Shown: one piece after another, positions 1-8,165 of the stretch
Layout of the letters: every line of letters starts with the position of its first letter
Numbering within the stretch: position 1 is the stretch's first letter
Assembly: GCF_021190915.1 (NCBI RefSeq)
Contig: NZ_JAIOAP010000009.1
Span: 186,001-250,000 of the forward strand
Length of the DNA stretch: 64,000 nt
Direction of reading: 5' to 3'
Origin: Cohnella silvisoli
Lineage (GTDB): Bacteria; Bacillota; Bacilli; Paenibacillales; Paenibacillaceae
The notes under the pieces: model-generated
What the model was told of the DNA's origin: nothing
Databases searched by the model: none
Seen by the model: only the letters and a program-made list of their open reading frames with translations
Translations under genes and position numbers: made by a program

Positions 1-313
1 ATAACGGATAAGCGATCGCGATCGTGAGCGATACGCTGATGAACGATCCCGCCGCCGTATAGAAGAGCGAGTTGCCATACCCCGTCCATATCCGCGGATT
101 GCTGAGTACCGCCGTATACCCTTTAATCGTGGGCTCCACCGGCCACAACCATACTCTGCCTGACATAACGGCCAACGGAGAACTGAATGACGAGCTGACG
201 ATATAGATCAACGGGTAAAGAATAACGATAAGAACGGCAGCTAAGAAAATATAGATGAAAACCAGCAAAATTTTGTCGGTAAACGGTTCTTTGATTTTGT
301 AGGATACTTCCAT
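1..313 (-). CDS. Carbohydrate ABC transporter permease, LplC/YtcP type (partial, C-terminus outside window)
   Basis: Only the first 104 codons are visible; the gene runs off the left edge. The ATG at 313 lies one base after the stop of the preceding permease gene, the usual LplB-LplC order. The N-terminus has a short charged cytoplasmic stretch, then a hydrophobic segment at about residues 16-38 ending in a YPLIYIVSSSFS-like motif, which is characteristic of MalG/LplC-type inner permeases. A second hydrophobic segment begins near residue 85. It should form the membrane channel of a sugar importer together with the product of 315-1286. No ATPase gene is visible nearby. Family assignment is firm; the substrate is unknown. 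Confidence 0.9.
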   Translation of the reverse strand, partial: MEVSYKIKEPFTDKILLVFIYIFLAAVLIVILYPLIYIVSSSFSSPLAVMSGRVWLWPVEPTIKGYTAVLSNPRIWTGYGNSLFYTAAGSFISVSLTIAIAYPL

Positions 314-314
314 A

Positions 315-1286
315 TTAGAACAACCCCGATCCGGTTACTCGTCTGGCCGTGAAGTTCGCAACCAGGACAAGCAACAAGTTAATGAACGAATTGAACAGTC
401 CGACGGCGGCCGAGAAGCTGTAATTCGCTTGCACGAGGCCGATCTTATACACGTAAGTGGAGATGATTTCGGACGTTCCTACGTTCAGCGGGTTTTGCAA
501 TAAATACACTTTCTCGAATCCGACGTTGAGCAGCTGTCCCATGTTAAGCACTAACAACAGCACCATAATCGGTAAAATGCTTGGGAGATCGATATGAATG
601 ATTTTCTGCAGCCGGGAAGCTCCGTCGATCTTAGCCGCTTCATAGAGCTGTGTATTAACGCCGGCTAAAGCGGCAATATAGATGATCGCACCGTATCCCA
701 TGAACTGCCACACATCAGACAGAACGAAGATCGAAGAGAACATGGAAGGTTTGGCGATAAAGTTGATCGACTCGAAACCGAACGCCGTACGGATGTGATC
801 GATGAGTCCGATGCGCGGCGATAGGAACAAGATGATCATGGAAGCCATAACGACGGTAGAAATAAAGTAAGGCGCATACGTGATTAATTGTACGGCTCTC
901 TTAAACACGCCGTTCTTGAGCTCGTTAAGCGCGATAGCCAAGATGATAGGCGCCGGGAAGCCGACGATTAAAGAATACAAGCTGATGACGAGCGTATTGC
1001 GAATCAAGTTCCAGAAATTCGGATGTTCAAAGAACGTCTGGAAATGCTTGAATCCCGCCCAAGGGCTGCCCCATATGCCGTCCATCGCGTTTAAATCCTT
1101 GAATGCGATCTGGACGCCCAGCATCGGTACGTATTTGAAAAGGATAAAATAAAGCAGAGGCGCCGAAATAAGAATGTAAAGCTGCCAATGCCGCCGAATT
1201 TTCTTGAACGCGCCGCGGGGTACTTTGTTAGTAACCAGCCTATCCAACGCATTCGTCTGAGCTGCCGTTTGTGAATAGTGTGCCAT
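315..1286 (-). CDS. Carbohydrate ABC transporter permease, LplB type
   Basis: A 323-residue integral membrane permease with about six hydrophobic segments. The EAA loop reads EAAKIDGASRLQ near residue 218; this is the site that docks the shared ATPase. The extended hydrophilic N-terminus (about 35 residues) before the first membrane segment and the motif KYVPMLGVQIAFK are typical of the LplB/YteP subfamily, which imports oligosaccharides such as those from pectin or host glycans. The ATG at 1286 has a good ribosome site (AAAGGGGAG). It is followed within one base by the LplC-type gene, so the two are co-translated. The matching binding protein is not visible and presumably lies left of the window. 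Its promoter (1329-1368) shares an unusual element with the sulfatase operon promoter. Confidence 0.93.
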   Translation of the reverse strand: MAHYSQTAAQTNALDRLVTNKVPRGAFKKIRRHWQLYILISAPLLYFILFKYVPMLGVQIAFKDLNAMDGIWGSPWAGFKHFQTFFEHPNFWNLIRNTLVISLYSLIVGFPAPIILAIALNELKNGVFKRAVQLITYAPYFISTVVMASMIILFLSPRIGLIDHIRTAFGFESINFIAKPSMFSSIFVLSDVWQFMGYGAIIYIAALAGVNTQLYEAAKIDGASRLQKIIHIDLPSILPIMVLLLVLNMGQLLNVGFEKVYLLQNPLNVGTSEIISTYVYKIGLVQANYSFSAAVGLFNSFINLLLVLVANFTARRVTGSGLF

Positions 1287-1328
1287 CTTCGCTCCCCTTT
1301 CTTGCTGACTGTTTTGTTCGATAGGGCA

Positions 1329-1368
1329 ACTATAAACGGCGGTTTGAGATCCGGCAATTTACATGTTT
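1329..1368 (-). promoter_or_regulatory. Promoter of LplB/LplC operon with conserved upstream box
   Basis: On the minus strand a -35 TTGCCG (1352-1357) and a -10 TATAGT (1329-1334) are separated by exactly 17 bases, giving a leader of about 35 bases before the ATG at 1286. Directly abutting the -35 is the 11-base box AAACATGTAAA (1358-1368). The same box, -35 and spacing recur at 15838-15877 upstream of the sulfatase operon, which suggests a shared activator. The -35 departs from TTGACA, as is common for activated promoters. Confidence 0.6.
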
Positions 1369-1383
1369 CTGGGCCTAAACATA

Positions 1384-1416
1384 AATCGGATCGGGACGCC
1401 TGCTCCCGATCCGATT
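1384..1416 (-). terminator. Terminator after the membrane-bound AraC gene
   Basis: A perfect 13-base stem (1384-1396 with 1404-1416) and a 7-base loop, followed on the minus strand by TTTATGTTTA. It lies 23 bases past the stop of the 1440-3674 gene and just upstream of the permease promoter. The hairpin core (ATCGGATCG with CGATCCGA) is repeated at 15894-15923. Confidence 0.7.
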
Positions 1417-1439
1417 GTGCGATTAACCATTTTCCGCGA

Positions 1440-3674
1440 TTAACCGAATCGCTCTTTGCGGTAATCTCCGGGCGGCACGCCTACGATTCGCTTGAATACG
1501 CGATTGAAGGAAACCGGGTTCAAGTACCCGACTTTGTGACCGACCTCTTGTATGCTGAGATTCGAATCCATAAGAAGCTGCTTCGCCAGCTCGACCCTGC
1601 GATGAATGAGAAAGTCGATAAAGTTAATGTCCAGTTGATCCTTGAACAGGTGGCTGACGTTTTTGGACGAAATATCGAACTGTTGGCTAAGATGGGCAAG
1701 CGATAAATCCGGATTCGAAATATGCTCTTCGATATATTGCTTCATTTCTATGGCGATCAGATGCGAATTCGCTTTGCTTGTTTTCTCGGTTATGATGTAT
1801 TCCAGCTTCTCAAGAACGCCAAGCAGCTCTTCCTGCGCATCCTCGAGCGTCTCGAAATTGTCGATGACTTCCTTCATAATCGCTTTGTTCGTTTCCATTA
1901 CCTCTTCGTCCATCCCGATGCTTTGGATATTCTCGAACAAGTGAAATGACAAGTAATTCAACAGATTTACGATATCGCTCTGCTTCAGCCTGTTTTCCTT
2001 GATTTTCTGATAAATCGCCGCATATTTCGTTCTCCAATCGGATTCCATCAGCCGAAAAGCATATACCATGCCGCGAATCCGCTCCAGATGATGATAGAGC
2101 TCAACTTTGGAGCCCTCTTCCGTCTCCCAGAAACCGATCGTCCGATCGCTTCCAAGCACTGTCTTGTAATTGATAGCCTCCATGGCCGATTTATAGGAGT
2201 CTTTCAAGTTGGGTACCGAATCCGTCAGCTGCCCGATGCCGATCGTAACGGTGAAGGGCAGGTTATAGCGAATCCAGGTCAAAGCATTTTCCGTCAGCTG
2301 CAGCAAATTGTTCATGAGTTCGACCTGCGTTTCGTCGTTGACGTAGATAAATCCGCACATCTCCTTCGGATTTATCCACTCGCTCCAGCTGCGTAAGCCG
2401 TATTTCTCGACGAGCTCCGTATAGGCGTTCTGGATAATGAATTGATATAGGATTAAATCTTGTTCCTTGAACCGGGTTTGAATGCCCTTGTATTTATCGA
2501 TGGAAAGGACGATAACCGCGGCTTTGCTGAAGCCTCCCGCGAAACCGTGCCGATCCATCTCCGATTGCCATTCCTCGTTCGTTAGCGATCCAGTGCCGCT
2601 CATCACTTCGAGGAAAATCGATTTTTTGCGATAGCCGATGTTCTGATCCGACTGCGACTTAAACACGTTAAAGCGTTCGACAAGTCCGTCTACGGTCGAC
2701 TGAATGTAGTGAAATTCATTCCGGTTGTCCTCGCTTTGTCCCCGGCCCGCATAAGAGATCCGGTCCAGTTGGGCGATCAAGGAACGAAGAGGTTTGTAAT
2801 TGCGATTCGTCATATAAATGATCGTAACGATTCCGAGCAGGACGACGAGTATCGATAAAATAATCCAGACGTTGGAGAAGGTACGAACCAAGGAGAAGCT
2901 GCTTCCGTCAACTAGCCCGCTTTCATACGTCCAGCCCGTATAACTCGACTCGAGAGTCGCCATCGCCTTGCGCCCGTCCTGCTGAGGCTCCTTCTCGCCG
3001 AACAACGATTGTCCGCTGCCATCGATAATGTCCACGTAGCTTGCGGATCGATCAAGCCTCTGCGAGACGAGCTGGTATAAGGAGTTCGCCTTCACGTTGA
3101 CTACCATAAGGCCGCTCTCGCCAAGATTAGTAATATACTTGCGGACGAGCGTAACGACCTGCTCTTCCCGTGATGCCTCGAACTCCTTAAAACTCCGCTT
3201 GTTCGTCCAATGATACGAATAATTTTCTTTCAGCAGCCCTTGAACGAATTTGCTGTCCGGGAATCGGTCAAGCAGGGACACCGTATTGGCGCTAAGAACG
3301 TAACCATCCCGCTCGCGCACTAAATAGATGGAGTGAATAAGCAGGTTCAACTGCTTCATATTGTTGAATTCTTTGTTTGCCTGATAGGTAAAATAAGGAG
3401 ACGGCTGCCCTTCCTGATTAAAGAAATCGATCAAATTAAAGGTGCCCGGCGTAATATTGTTCGTCTGCTTATTGACCATCAAATAATCAATCGACTGCAA
3501 AGCCTGCTCAACGGATTGCTGCGCTTGGCTGTCTATGGTCTCGTATATCCGGGTCGTATCCTGCTGCGCTCGCTCGCTGAGGGCTTGGAAGAAGATGAAG
3601 AACAGGAAAGACACGATCAGGAAAAAGACCGGCATATAGGAGAATAGCAAGCGGTAATACCAGGTTTTTCTCAT
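1440..3674 (-). CDS. Membrane-bound AraC-family regulator with extracellular sensor domain
   Basis: A 744-residue one-component regulator. A first hydrophobic segment (about residues 11-33) and a second (about 272-292) flank an extracellular region of roughly 240 residues resembling a dCache/YesM-type sensor. A cytoplasmic linker follows, and two AraC helix-turn-helix motifs fill the last 100 residues (SLAHLSQQFDISSKNVSHLF, then IQEVGHKVGYLNPVSFNRVF). Proteins of this layout in Paenibacillaceae sit beside LplA/B/C-type importers and sense extracellular glycan signals. The ATG at 3674 has a clear GGGAGG site. It ends 154 bases before the permease gene at 1286 with a terminator and promoter between, so it is probably transcribed separately and may activate that promoter. 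The ligand is unknown. Confidence 0.9.
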   Translation of the reverse strand: MRKTWYYRLLFSYMPVFFLIVSFLFFIFFQALSERAQQDTTRIYETIDSQAQQSVEQALQSIDYLMVNKQTNNITPGTFNLIDFFNQEGQPSPYFTYQANKEFNNMKQLNLLIHSIYLVRERDGYVLSANTVSLLDRFPDSKFVQGLLKENYSYHWTNKRSFKEFEASREEQVVTLVRKYITNLGESGLMVVNVKANSLYQLVSQRLDRSASYVDIIDGSGQSLFGEKEPQQDGRKAMATLESSYTGWTYESGLVDGSSFSLVRTFSNVWIILSILVVLLGIVTIIYMTNRNYKPLRSLIAQLDRISYAGRGQSEDNRNEFHYIQSTVDGLVERFNVFKSQSDQNIGYRKKSIFLEVMSGTGSLTNEEWQSEMDRHGFAGGFSKAAVIVLSIDKYKGIQTRFKEQDLILYQFIIQNAYTELVEKYGLRSWSEWINPKEMCGFIYVNDETQVELMNNLLQLTENALTWIRYNLPFTVTIGIGQLTDSVPNLKDSYKSAMEAINYKTVLGSDRTIGFWETEEGSKVELYHHLERIRGMVYAFRLMESDWRTKYAAIYQKIKENRLKQSDIVNLLNYLSFHLFENIQSIGMDEEVMETNKAIMKEVIDNFETLEDAQEELLGVLEKLEYIITEKTSKANSHLIAIEMKQYIEEHISNPDLSLAHLSQQFDISSKNVSHLFKDQLDINFIDFLIHRRVELAKQLLMDSNLSIQEVGHKVGYLNPVSFNRVFKRIVGVPPGDYRKERFG

Positions 3675-3736
3675 GTTTGCCTCCCTTGGAAACTATACTT
3701 GCTCTTTCTATTTTACCAAAACCCGTGGCAGCAAGC

Positions 3737-4156
3737 TTAATCGATACGCCTTTGGGAACGGTTTCGGTACTGAATGGGGGTTAGGCCCTCGACCTTCTTG
3801 AACACGCGGAAAAAATAAGTGACCGTTTCGAAGCCGCAGTCGTACGAAATTTCCGTTGCGCTTTTGCCGGTTTGACGCAGCAGCTTCTTGGCGTGGTTTA
3901 TTTTCGACATGTTGCTGTAAACAATCGGAGATACCCCAACCATTTCTTTGAAAAGAGTGCAGAAGAAGCTTCGGCTCATCCCCGCTCGATTAGAGAGCTC
4001 GGTTAGCCGGAAGCTCACGAACGGATGATTGTCGATATAGGATTTGACCTCCATAATGCCGGAATAATGGATATGCTCCGAGCAGCCAAGGGCAACGGTT
4101 TTCACTTTAGACGTATCCTCTTGCAAATGCAACAACAGTTCGGAAATGATGCCCAT
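3737..4156 (-). CDS. Short AraC-family DNA-binding protein lacking an effector domain
   Basis: A 139-residue protein made almost wholly of the AraC two-helix-turn-helix domain, with motifs RLTELSNRAGMSRSFFCTLF and ATEISYDCGFETVTYFFRVF. Typical family members have about 280 residues with a cupin sensor in front; here only about 35 residues precede the DNA-binding part. The ATG at 4156 is chosen because GGAGGGGG precedes it at good spacing; an upstream in-frame extension to 4207 has no such site. It is divergent from the large enzyme gene at 4276 and may control it. Either it is a natural minimal regulator or a remnant whose sensor half was lost; the intact frame and ribosome site favour expression. 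Confidence 0.7.
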   Translation of the reverse strand: MGIISELLLHLQEDTSKVKTVALGCSEHIHYSGIMEVKSYIDNHPFVSFRLTELSNRAGMSRSFFCTLFKEMVGVSPIVYSNMSKINHAKKLLRQTGKSATEISYDCGFETVTYFFRVFKKVEGLTPIQYRNRSQRRID

Positions 4157-4215
4157 ATTATTATGCCCCCTCCAAATTGAGGAATATCGTGCATGGAATA
4201 AATACATCTGTTCAT

Positions 4216-4244
4216 TGAATGGAATGCCTAATCCTCCTACGATT
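4216..4244 (+). promoter_or_regulatory. Candidate promoter of the 4276-7182 gene
   Basis: TTGAAT (4216-4221) and TACGAT (4239-4244) are separated by 17 bases and lie about 30 bases upstream of the ATG at 4276. A GGAGAGGAA ribosome site follows. It lies in the divergent gap with the short AraC gene. Confidence 0.45.
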
Positions 4245-4275
4245 AAACTAAAACCAAATCGGAGAGGAACGTATT

Positions 4276-7182
4276 ATGTCTAAGCCTATTCTTATCGTTT
4301 ACCCGACTAACGCCGCCAAGCAGGAGCTGCTTGCCGCACGTGAAATTCGGAGATACGTTTATTTGCGAACCTCGCGGCTGCTCCCTCTCGTTAGCTCCGA
4401 CGTCTTGCCAGCCGGAGCTAACGGTTATTCCATCGCCATAGAAGGCCGAGAACAGGAATATCGGATCGCAACCGTCACCTCGCCGGATGGCAAATGGATT
4501 CATGTAACGGGTGGTCGCGATGGCGGCATTCTATATGCCGCTTATCGGGTGGCTGAGCATCTCGGCATCCGCTTCGCTCTTCACGGCGATATCGTGCCCG
4601 ATCGTCAGATCGACTTAAGCTTGCCGGATATCGACGAAAGTGGAGTGCCTTTGTTCGAGCTGCGGGGTATTTTACCTTTTCACGATTTTCCGGAAGGCCC
4701 GGATTGGTGGAGCGAAGACGATTACAAGGCCGTTCTGTCCCAATTGCCTAAGCTGCGCATGAACTTTTTCAGCCTGCACACCTACCCGGAGAAGCAGCCT
4801 GACCCGCTATCCTATAACGCCGAGCCGGGCATATGGATCGGTGTGCCCGATGACGTCCGCGAGGACGGCGTTTCCTCCAGTTACCCAGCCCGGCATTTCA
4901 CGACCGCAAGCGAGGTATGGGGTTTCACTCCCCGGCCGACAGGCGATTATCGCGATGGGGCAAGTGAATTGTTCGACCGCGACGATTACGGAGCTCCCTA
5001 CATGGCGGGAAAGACGCCATGGCCCGCGGACGAAAGTGCCGAGAATGAGCTTTTCGATCAGTTCGGCAGCTTGTTGCGCAATGCTTTCGGTTACGCGAAG
5101 GAGATTGGAATCCGAACGTGCATCGGGACTGAAACGCCGCTTACCGTTCCCGAAGCCGTACGAAAGCGATTGAAAGCCGCCGGCATGGATGCGGATGACC
5201 CGGATACGGTTCGCAAACTGTACGAAGGCATGTTCACCCGCATTCAAAACGTTCACCCGCTTGATTATTATTGGTTATGGACACCCGAAGACTGGACGTG
5301 GAAAGGCAACACGGTTGAGCAATCGGAAGCCGTTCTTCGCGATATCCAGAGCGCCATCGTCGCGGCGAACAATACGAATGCTCCGTTCGCCATCGCGACC
5401 TGCGGCTGGGTGCTCGGACCGCAGCAGGATCGTTCGCAGTTCGACCGCTTGCTGCCCGAAGACGTTCCGTTCAGCTGCATTAACCGGCATCTCGGCTTCG
5501 AATTCGTCGACACCGGATTCCAGGCGATCGAACGGCGACCGACTTGGGCGATCCCTTGGATGGAAGACGATCCCGCGATGATCTTGCCTCAACTATGGGC
5601 GGGACGCATGCGCAGGGATGCCGCGGATGCCGCAGCCTACGGATGCAACGGATTAATGGGCATCCATTGGCGAACGAAAATTATCGATCCCAATATTTCC
5701 GCGCTTGCGGCCGCTGGTTGGAATCAAACCGGGTGGAATCCCGAATTCGGCGTCCGGAAGCACTTGGAAGAACACCGCCCGGAAGGCTCTATCGGCGGTA
5801 TCGCGACATCCATTCCGGCGCAGTCGGACAAGGCGGCACATAACGACGGCCTGACGGACATTCACCGGACAGTTCGTGCTGGGCTGGAAGGCTACCGTTT
5901 GCTTATCCCGGTCGGGACTTATCGGGTAACGCTGAATTTCCGGGAATGGTCAGCGGCTGCGGTCGGCGAGCGCGTGTTCACCGTATCCGTGTATAGCGAA
6001 GCGCAAGCGAGAGCGATATCCCGAACGATCGATCTTTACGAACATGCTGGCGTTAACAAGCCTTACGACTTGATCCTTCCCGATGTGCTGGTGACGGATG
6101 GAACGCTCAATTTGCTCTTTCGCTCCGTTAAGGGTGAAGCTTGCTTGTCCGGAATCGAAATTACTGGACAAACGGCCGACGTCAACCAATTCAAAGGGTA
6201 TGCCTACTCGCGCAGGATCAACTGCGGCGGCGAAGCGATCGAAGACTATGAAGCCGATTTACTGCCCTTGAACTTACGGGATCGCAACATGGATGTAACG
6301 GACTTTTACCTCGATTGGGCGACCGCCCGTTTCGGACCGGAGGCCGCGGCATTGATCGCGGAGCAGTTCGTTTTCGCCGATGGGAATCTGCCACGGCCTG
6401 TCGTTTGGGGCACCGGTCCCGGCAGTACGATCACGGCTGACCGATCGCCGTGGGAAGTCGTCGCACAAAATTACGTTTTTCTGGATAGGCTTGAAAACTT
6501 GCAGCCTTATGTTTTAGGACCCGGTAATAAGGAGAGATTCGATTACTGGCTTAATCAATTCCGCTTCCTGCGCTGCGTTTCCCAAATCGGATGCGCTCTC
6601 GGTGCCTACGAAACCGCGATGGAACCGATCGCCAACGAGCATGACGAATCGATCAAGCAATCGCAAGCCAAGCTTAAATTGCTGCCGATACGTAAACAAA
6701 TCGTAAGTTTAGTCGCCGAACTGAACCGGTTTTTGCTCGCCTCCGTTTCAACTCCCGGCGAGCTTGGCACCGTCGCCAATATTCAGCAGCAGGCGTTGCA
6801 CCACATCATTAATCGATCCGGGCAACAGCTTGAAGCGCTGCTCGGCGAACCGTTGCCGCAGGACGCCCAGCCGTCGATGTCTTATTCGGGCAAACCGCGA
6901 CTCATCGTCCCGACTGTCAGGACAAGCTTGAATGAAGATGAAGAGCTCAACTTGACCGTCCTTTTTCTCGGAGTTCGCCCCGATGATGCGGCGGTATACT
7001 GGAAACCTCTCGGCGGCGACATCTACGATAAGGTGCCTCTGAAGCACGTAAACCGCGGCGTATACCGGGCGACGATCCCGGCAACGGGCGGAGACTTCGA
7101 ATACTTCATTAAGGATCGCTCCAATAAGCTTAGGTTTCCGGCTACGGCCGAGATCATCAATCAAACCGTCGTCAGAATATAA
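4276..7182 (+). CDS. Large cytoplasmic glycoside hydrolase-like protein with malectin-like insertion
   Basis: A 968-residue protein without a signal peptide. Residues 1-125 resemble the alpha/beta domain that precedes the catalytic barrel in GH67/GH115 alpha-glucuronidases and GH20 enzymes (AAREIRRYVYLRTSRLLPL, then GGILYAAYRVAEHLGIRF). Residues about 130-500 look like a TIM barrel with Trp-rich segments (YYWLWTPEDWTW). A malectin-like carbohydrate-binding segment at about 523-635 (VGTYRVTLNFREW, then DGTLNLLFRS) follows. A helical part and an Ig-like C-terminal domain close the protein. It is the only plus-strand gene in the first 36 kb and is convergent with the importer operon at 7241. Role: hydrolysis of an imported oligosaccharide is inferred; catalytic residues and family could not be fixed. 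Confidence 0.7.
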   Translation: MSKPILIVYPTNAAKQELLAAREIRRYVYLRTSRLLPLVSSDVLPAGANGYSIAIEGREQEYRIATVTSPDGKWIHVTGGRDGGILYAAYRVAEHLGIRFALHGDIVPDRQIDLSLPDIDESGVPLFELRGILPFHDFPEGPDWWSEDDYKAVLSQLPKLRMNFFSLHTYPEKQPDPLSYNAEPGIWIGVPDDVREDGVSSSYPARHFTTASEVWGFTPRPTGDYRDGASELFDRDDYGAPYMAGKTPWPADESAENELFDQFGSLLRNAFGYAKEIGIRTCIGTETPLTVPEAVRKRLKAAGMDADDPDTVRKLYEGMFTRIQNVHPLDYYWLWTPEDWTWKGNTVEQSEAVLRDIQSAIVAANNTNAPFAIATCGWVLGPQQDRSQFDRLLPEDVPFSCINRHLGFEFVDTGFQAIERRPTWAIPWMEDDPAMILPQLWAGRMRRDAADAAAYGCNGLMGIHWRTKIIDPNISALAAAGWNQTGWNPEFGVRKHLEEHRPEGSIGGIATSIPAQSDKAAHNDGLTDIHRTVRAGLEGYRLLIPVGTYRVTLNFREWSAAAVGERVFTVSVYSEAQARAISRTIDLYEHAGVNKPYDLILPDVLVTDGTLNLLFRSVKGEACLSGIEITGQTADVNQFKGYAYSRRINCGGEAIEDYEADLLPLNLRDRNMDVTDFYLDWATARFGPEAAALIAEQFVFADGNLPRPVVWGTGPGSTITADRSPWEVVAQNYVFLDRLENLQPYVLGPGNKERFDYWLNQFRFLRCVSQIGCALGAYETAMEPIANEHDESIKQSQAKLKLLPIRKQIVSLVAELNRFLLASVSTPGELGTVANIQQQALHHIINRSGQQLEALLGEPLPQDAQPSMSYSGKPRLIVPTVRTSLNEDEELNLTVLFLGVRPDDAAVYWKPLGGDIYDKVPLKHVNRGVYRATIPATGGDFEYFIKDRSNKLRFPATAEIINQTVVRI

Positions 7183-7189
7183 GCGCAAG

Positions 7190-7238
7190 GCAGCTTCCGC
7201 GGACGTTCCTTCTGCGGAAGCTGCTCTTCTTTCTTTCC
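7190..7238 (+). terminator. Terminator between convergent genes
   Basis: An 11-base perfect stem (7190-7200 with 7214-7224) is followed on the plus strand by a T-rich run (7225-7238). It serves the plus-strand enzyme gene ending at 7182. On the minus strand the downstream run is not T-rich, so it may work poorly for the permease operon. Confidence 0.75.
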
Positions 7239-7240
7239 TC

Positions 7241-8155
7241 TTAACCCTTTACGCCCCCGAGCGTCATTCCCTTCACGAAATATTTTTGCAGAAACGGATA
7301 CACCATAATGATTGGCAGGCTCGCGATGATCGTCATCGTGGCGCGGATCGAAGCCGGGGTTACCTGGTTCATCACGTGCCCGGTTTGATTGGATAGGACA
7401 TCGCCGACCGTCTTCTGCGTCATCGATCCGTTGGAGCTTTGCAATATTTTCATGAGTTCGTACTGCAGGGTGCTCAGATTAATGTTGGAAGAATTATATA
7501 GAAACACGTCAAACCAGGAATTCCACTGCCCCACGGCGACAAACAACGATACCGTAGCAAGCACGGGCAAGCATAGCGGCAACACGATTCGCATGAACGT
7601 TCCGAAATCGCCAGCTCCGTCCATCTTGGCCGATTCGATAATGCCGTCCGGGATGCCCTCGATGAACGAACGAATGATGATGACGTTGAATACCCCTACG
7701 ATTCCCGGGATAATATACACCCAGAAGCTGTTGATCAAATGAAGCTCTTTGTTAAGCAGGTAGGTCGGAATGAGCCCCCCGTTGAAATACATCGTGAGCA
7801 CGAAAGATAAAGCCACCCATTTGCGCAAAACGTATTCCGGACGGCTGATCGTATAGGCAACCATTGCCGAGCAGAACACGGTAACGATTGTTCCGATTAC
7901 GGTTCGAAGAACGGAGATCAGCAACGAGTGATAAATGGCCGCCTCGCGCAACGTATATTTATAGTTGTACCAAGTGAATATTCTTGGCTTAAGAAAGATG
8001 CCGCCTCTGGAGGAATCCATCGCATCGTTTAAGGAGACGGCCATCATATTGGCGAATGGATAAAGCGTAACGGCGATCAGAAGCAGCATAAGCGCAATAT
8101 TGCAGAAATCGAAAATGCGATCGCCCGGGGAAGCATATCGAGTCGATGTTTTCAT
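7241..8155 (-). CDS. Carbohydrate ABC transporter permease, LplC/YtcP type
   Basis: A 304-residue membrane protein with about six hydrophobic segments. The docking loop reads ESAKMDGAGDFGTF near residue 180, with Ser in place of the second Ala of the EAA motif. The C-terminus KYFVKGMTLGGVKG is the standard ending of this subfamily. It is the last gene of the sulfatase-kinase-importer operon and starts 10 bases after the LplB-type gene, with AGGAGG before the ATG at 8155. It should pair with the product of 8166-9086 and the binding protein 9182-10906. Substrate unknown; operon context suggests a sulfated oligosaccharide (inference). Confidence 0.93.
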   Translation of the reverse strand: MKTSTRYASPGDRIFDFCNIALMLLLIAVTLYPFANMMAVSLNDAMDSSRGGIFLKPRIFTWYNYKYTLREAAIYHSLLISVLRTVIGTIVTVFCSAMVAYTISRPEYVLRKWVALSFVLTMYFNGGLIPTYLLNKELHLINSFWVYIIPGIVGVFNVIIIRSFIEGIPDGIIESAKMDGAGDFGTFMRIVLPLCLPVLATVSLFVAVGQWNSWFDVFLYNSSNINLSTLQYELMKILQSSNGSMTQKTVGDVLSNQTGHVMNQVTPASIRATMTIIASLPIIMVYPFLQKYFVKGMTLGGVKG

Positions 8156-8165
8156 GGTAATCCTC

